From: Numida meleagris
Taxonomy: Eukaryota > Chordata > Aves > Galliformes > Numididae
NCBI RefSeq assembly: GCF_002078875.1
Contig: NC_034438.1
Coordinates: 16,263,149-16,327,148 of the forward strand
DNA: 64,000 bases
Reading direction: 5' to 3'
The notes under the pieces were generated by a model. It searched no databases. It was not told the origin of the DNA and saw nothing but the letters and a program-made list of their open reading frames with translations. The position numbers and the translations under genes are program-made. Shown here piece by piece: positions 61,258 to 64,000 of the stretch. Each line of letters starts with the position of its first letter. The stretch's first letter is position 1.

Positions 61258-61374
61258 CAGTTCCCAAGTTAGGGTTATGACCCCACTTGGGGCCCACAAG
61301 CCTGGAAGTGAAAATGAAAGTGGGGTTGTGACCCTGGAAGTAGGGTTGCTGAGGGAAAACTTCGGGAAGCACTG
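61258..61374. mobile_element. Short palindromic hAT-like element
   Basis: Left end CAGTTCCCAAGTT (61258-61270). The right end, complemented, is CAGTGCTTCCCGAAGTT (from 61374). These resemble the CAGTGGTTCCCAAACTT ends of Charlie-type hAT elements. Just inside, agggttatgaccccact (61271-61287) pairs with agtggggttgtgaccct (61319-61335) at 14 of 17 positions, so the 117-bp unit is close to one hairpin. No clear 8-bp target duplication is left. It has no coding capacity. Confidence 0.5.
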
Positions 61375-64000
61375 ATGTTGTGCTACTAGGTGAGACCCCT
61401 GTGTGGATGGTGAGTTTAATCACTGCTGAGGGATAAGGTTTTAACAGTGCCTGTATTTCTTGGAGACTTAAGTCCTATTTCTGGCTGATTTACTGCCAGA
61501 TTCAAGTACAGGTCTCAGGTACATGAAGAGAGATTTGAGAATTAAATTCTGAATTGCACGTACTACACCTTGAAATGATCAGGCCCGTAAGGACAGATCC
61601 ATCATCTTCTTTAGAACATGCATTGGTTCCACTAGTCTATTGATTAGAGCTCTTCCCTGACAACTCATGTCTTGAAAACGCCACACCCAGCTCTGTTATT
61701 TTCTCAAGAGAGTACTCTAACCGGCAGAGCGTCACTGTGGGATGTAGTCACGCTTAGGGTTGTCTGCCCAATTCCACAGCGTGACCAGAGGAGGTAGGGG
61801 TTGTCTCTCACTACCTGCATCATCCTTGGGCATGAGTGTGTTTCATTAAGGAAAGAGTCCACATGTTGAATGAGCATACTGAATGGAAAGGAGTATCCAT
61901 TCTGAAAAAGACTGAGTCTTACTCTGTTCTGTAGAAGAAATAGCACATATATTATCTTCAAGAACAGATTGTAAGCTTGAATTCAGTGTGGACTTCAAAA
62001 GGTTTAAAGTTCAGTTCCCAGTATACATTCATGTACTGCCACTTCAGGCACCCTAAGACATCCTGGTTGGTTTCCAGCTGCTGTTCCCAAAGGACACAGT
62101 TTCTCAGCAGTCCTTGTGCTGTATTTCACAGCTTCATGACGAAGCCTGGGATACTCTAATGAAGTTTAAATGGCAGAAAATCATTGTGTGTGGAGAAGTG
62201 AATTGAGCCATTAGGTGTCAAAATCATGTACTTCTCAGTGCAGTCACTTAATGTAGAATCACGGAATCGTTATCTCCTTATTTCTCAGGCACTATGTACA
62301 TTTATTCCAATCTCAAGTTATAGTGGATATGAATGCAAAATTCATGGTAGAACTGGACTGTATTCCTAACTTACACCTAATGAAATATTCTGTAGTTACT
62401 AACAGAACGGTTGTGATATGTAGTATGCCATTTCAGTAAGCGAAGAGACATTAATGGCTAATTTTTGGGAGTGACATGTGTCTGTTTCTCATTTATTAGT
62501 AACTTGTATTGATTTTATACTGGCATTATTTATCGATGCAAATATATCATCCACATTTTTTCTCTCACAAGCAGGGAAAAAACATGCATGGCTGTGAAGA
62601 ATCCATACAATGGTTTATGAAGCCCAAATTCCTCTGAGAGTATCAGATATCCACCCGGTGTCCCTGAGTGCTGGATTTCACATTCAGATCTCTGAATTAA
62701 CAGATGTGTACAGTCACATATAGGCAGAAAGCTCCTTCTTGGTACAACACCTGAAGAGGTTCGTGGGCACTATTTATTTTAACAAAATCATGGGATATCT
62801 TGTGCCCCTCATTTCAGAATGTTAATAACCAGTATTCTACAGCGAGCTCAGCTTCAAAGTTTTAGTTCATAAAGCGTATCTTAAAAAGCTAAATATACCT
62901 ATAGTTCCAAAAACAAAATAGCAAACAACAACAACAAAATTGAACAGAAGCTCCTGAATCTCCAAAACATACTTTTATAACATATACAATTATTTTAAAA
63001 AATAAAGCAAATTTTTACCTGAACATTTGAGTACAAGATATCCAACACACTTCAAATCGGCTCAGGTAAATAAAATTCATATAAGTCAATATTATCACAA
63101 CTGTAGTATTAAAAGGAGGATGTCTGAGAAATAATTAATTGAATTGAAAACTTAGAAAATTGTAAAATGCTGCAAATTTGAGATACTTCTATTTGTTAAG
63201 AGTATTTTCAATCTTTTTCTCCACAACCACTAAGGTTAGAAAGGCATTCTAATACAAAGCACAGACTTCTGTGCATGCATGTTATGCAAGAACTTGGGGA
63301 TTTCAAGAAACGAACAAAAAAAAAATACCGAAAAATGTGATAAAGTCCTAAGAATCAGCAGAGCTGATCGCCCTGCCAAGCAGAGTGGATTTTATTTATT
63401 CATAACTATTCCATATCTATTAAACTGAAGTCTTGCCTGCACTTAAGAATATCTCTTCTTATAAATCCTTTAGTGGGCAATCATTCTTCAAATCTATAAA
63501 TGGTAATTCTGGTTTAAACTTGTTCTTAGAAGAATATCCCACTTCTGAACAGTGAAGCAACAGTCCTATGTTCAGCGGGAGTAACAGCAAACTTATATCT
63601 GCGTTAGGGCATTGTGAAACACAGTTATGAAGATGACAAAAATTGCACTGCTAGCAAATATTATCATGCTAGTAAAACTTATTAAGTATAGACCAGACTT
63701 GAATACACTATTTTCTGAAGAACCACAGAAACCAACCTGACAAATTTGGAATTTGTTTTTTCACAGGAGCAAGTAGCCACAGCTGCATATAAAGTTTTAA
63801 TAGATATGTTTTTTCACTACAGTAGCAAATCATACAGGAACGTATCAAATAAGCTTTAGTTGCAGTCTTGTAAAATAGTTAACAGCATGTATCAAGTCCA
63901 GAACCTATGTTCTCACTCTTTGTTGTGATTATGTTAACAAATAAAAAAAACCTCAAACACAGTATTTTGACATACCTGGTCCAGAGAAAACGAAGAGTTG
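61375..64000. other. Gene-free AT-rich DNA to the window edge
   Basis: No exon, RNA gene or named repeat is recognised. Confidence 0.5.

Noticed and set aside
1..64000. Endogenous retrovirus, CRISPR array, tRNA or rRNA gene, bacterial-type operon
   Set aside because: No gag/pol/env-like frame, no regularly spaced identical repeats, and no tRNA cloverleaf or rRNA sequence was seen. The content is vertebrate.
53976..64000. Exons of NDUFS4 or MOCS2, the expected neighbours of FST
   Set aside because: No matching exon or second CpG island was found on either side within the window.

Overview
The window looks like bird nuclear DNA, most likely from a galliform or a close relative. It has CR1 retrotransposon fragments in both orientations, a decayed mariner of the Galluhop type known from chicken, a few very old MIR-like SINE relics, and split genes with GT-AG introns. 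There is no operon-like organisation and no bacterial or viral gene. The one protein-coding gene I can support is follistatin (FST) on the + strand. Its coding part runs from 47497 to 52940 in six exons and gives a 343-residue precursor that matches bird follistatin along its whole length. In chicken FST is on chromosome Z, so this is probably Z sequence (prior knowledge, not shown by the window).

Layout. 1-45.4 kb: AT-rich, gene-free DNA upstream of FST. It holds microsatellites, a MIR relic near 2.4 kb, the mariner at 6.0-7.3 kb, a second MIR relic near 9.2 kb, CR1 pieces at 13.4, 19.2, 20.2, 21.3 and 31.4 kb, and a 1.3 kb CR1 at 38.2-39.5 kb followed by a perfect 14-bp hairpin. 45.4-47.5 kb: the FST promoter region, a broken CpG island with GC-rich blocks, an AT-rich core with a TATA box, and a cluster of palindromes that includes a paired SMAD box. 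47.5-54.0 kb: FST exons, introns and a roughly 1 kb 3' UTR rich in AU-rich and Pumilio motifs. 54-64 kb: AT-rich downstream DNA with a 253-bp polypyrimidine tract, a CR1 piece, a MIR relic and a short palindromic hAT-like element.

How it works. FST encodes a secreted antagonist of activin, myostatin and some BMPs. Two isoforms can be read from the DNA. Splicing exon 5 to the acceptor before 52858 adds the acidic tail (mature 315 residues). Splicing to a second acceptor before 52615 creates a TGA at the junction and ends the protein after the third follistatin domain (mature 288 residues). The SMAD-box pair in the promoter fits the known induction of FST by the ligands it blocks. I found no new protein system. 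The least explained signals are the promoter palindrome cluster, the 3' UTR motif cluster, the hairpin at 39.6 kb and the palindromic element at 61.3 kb.
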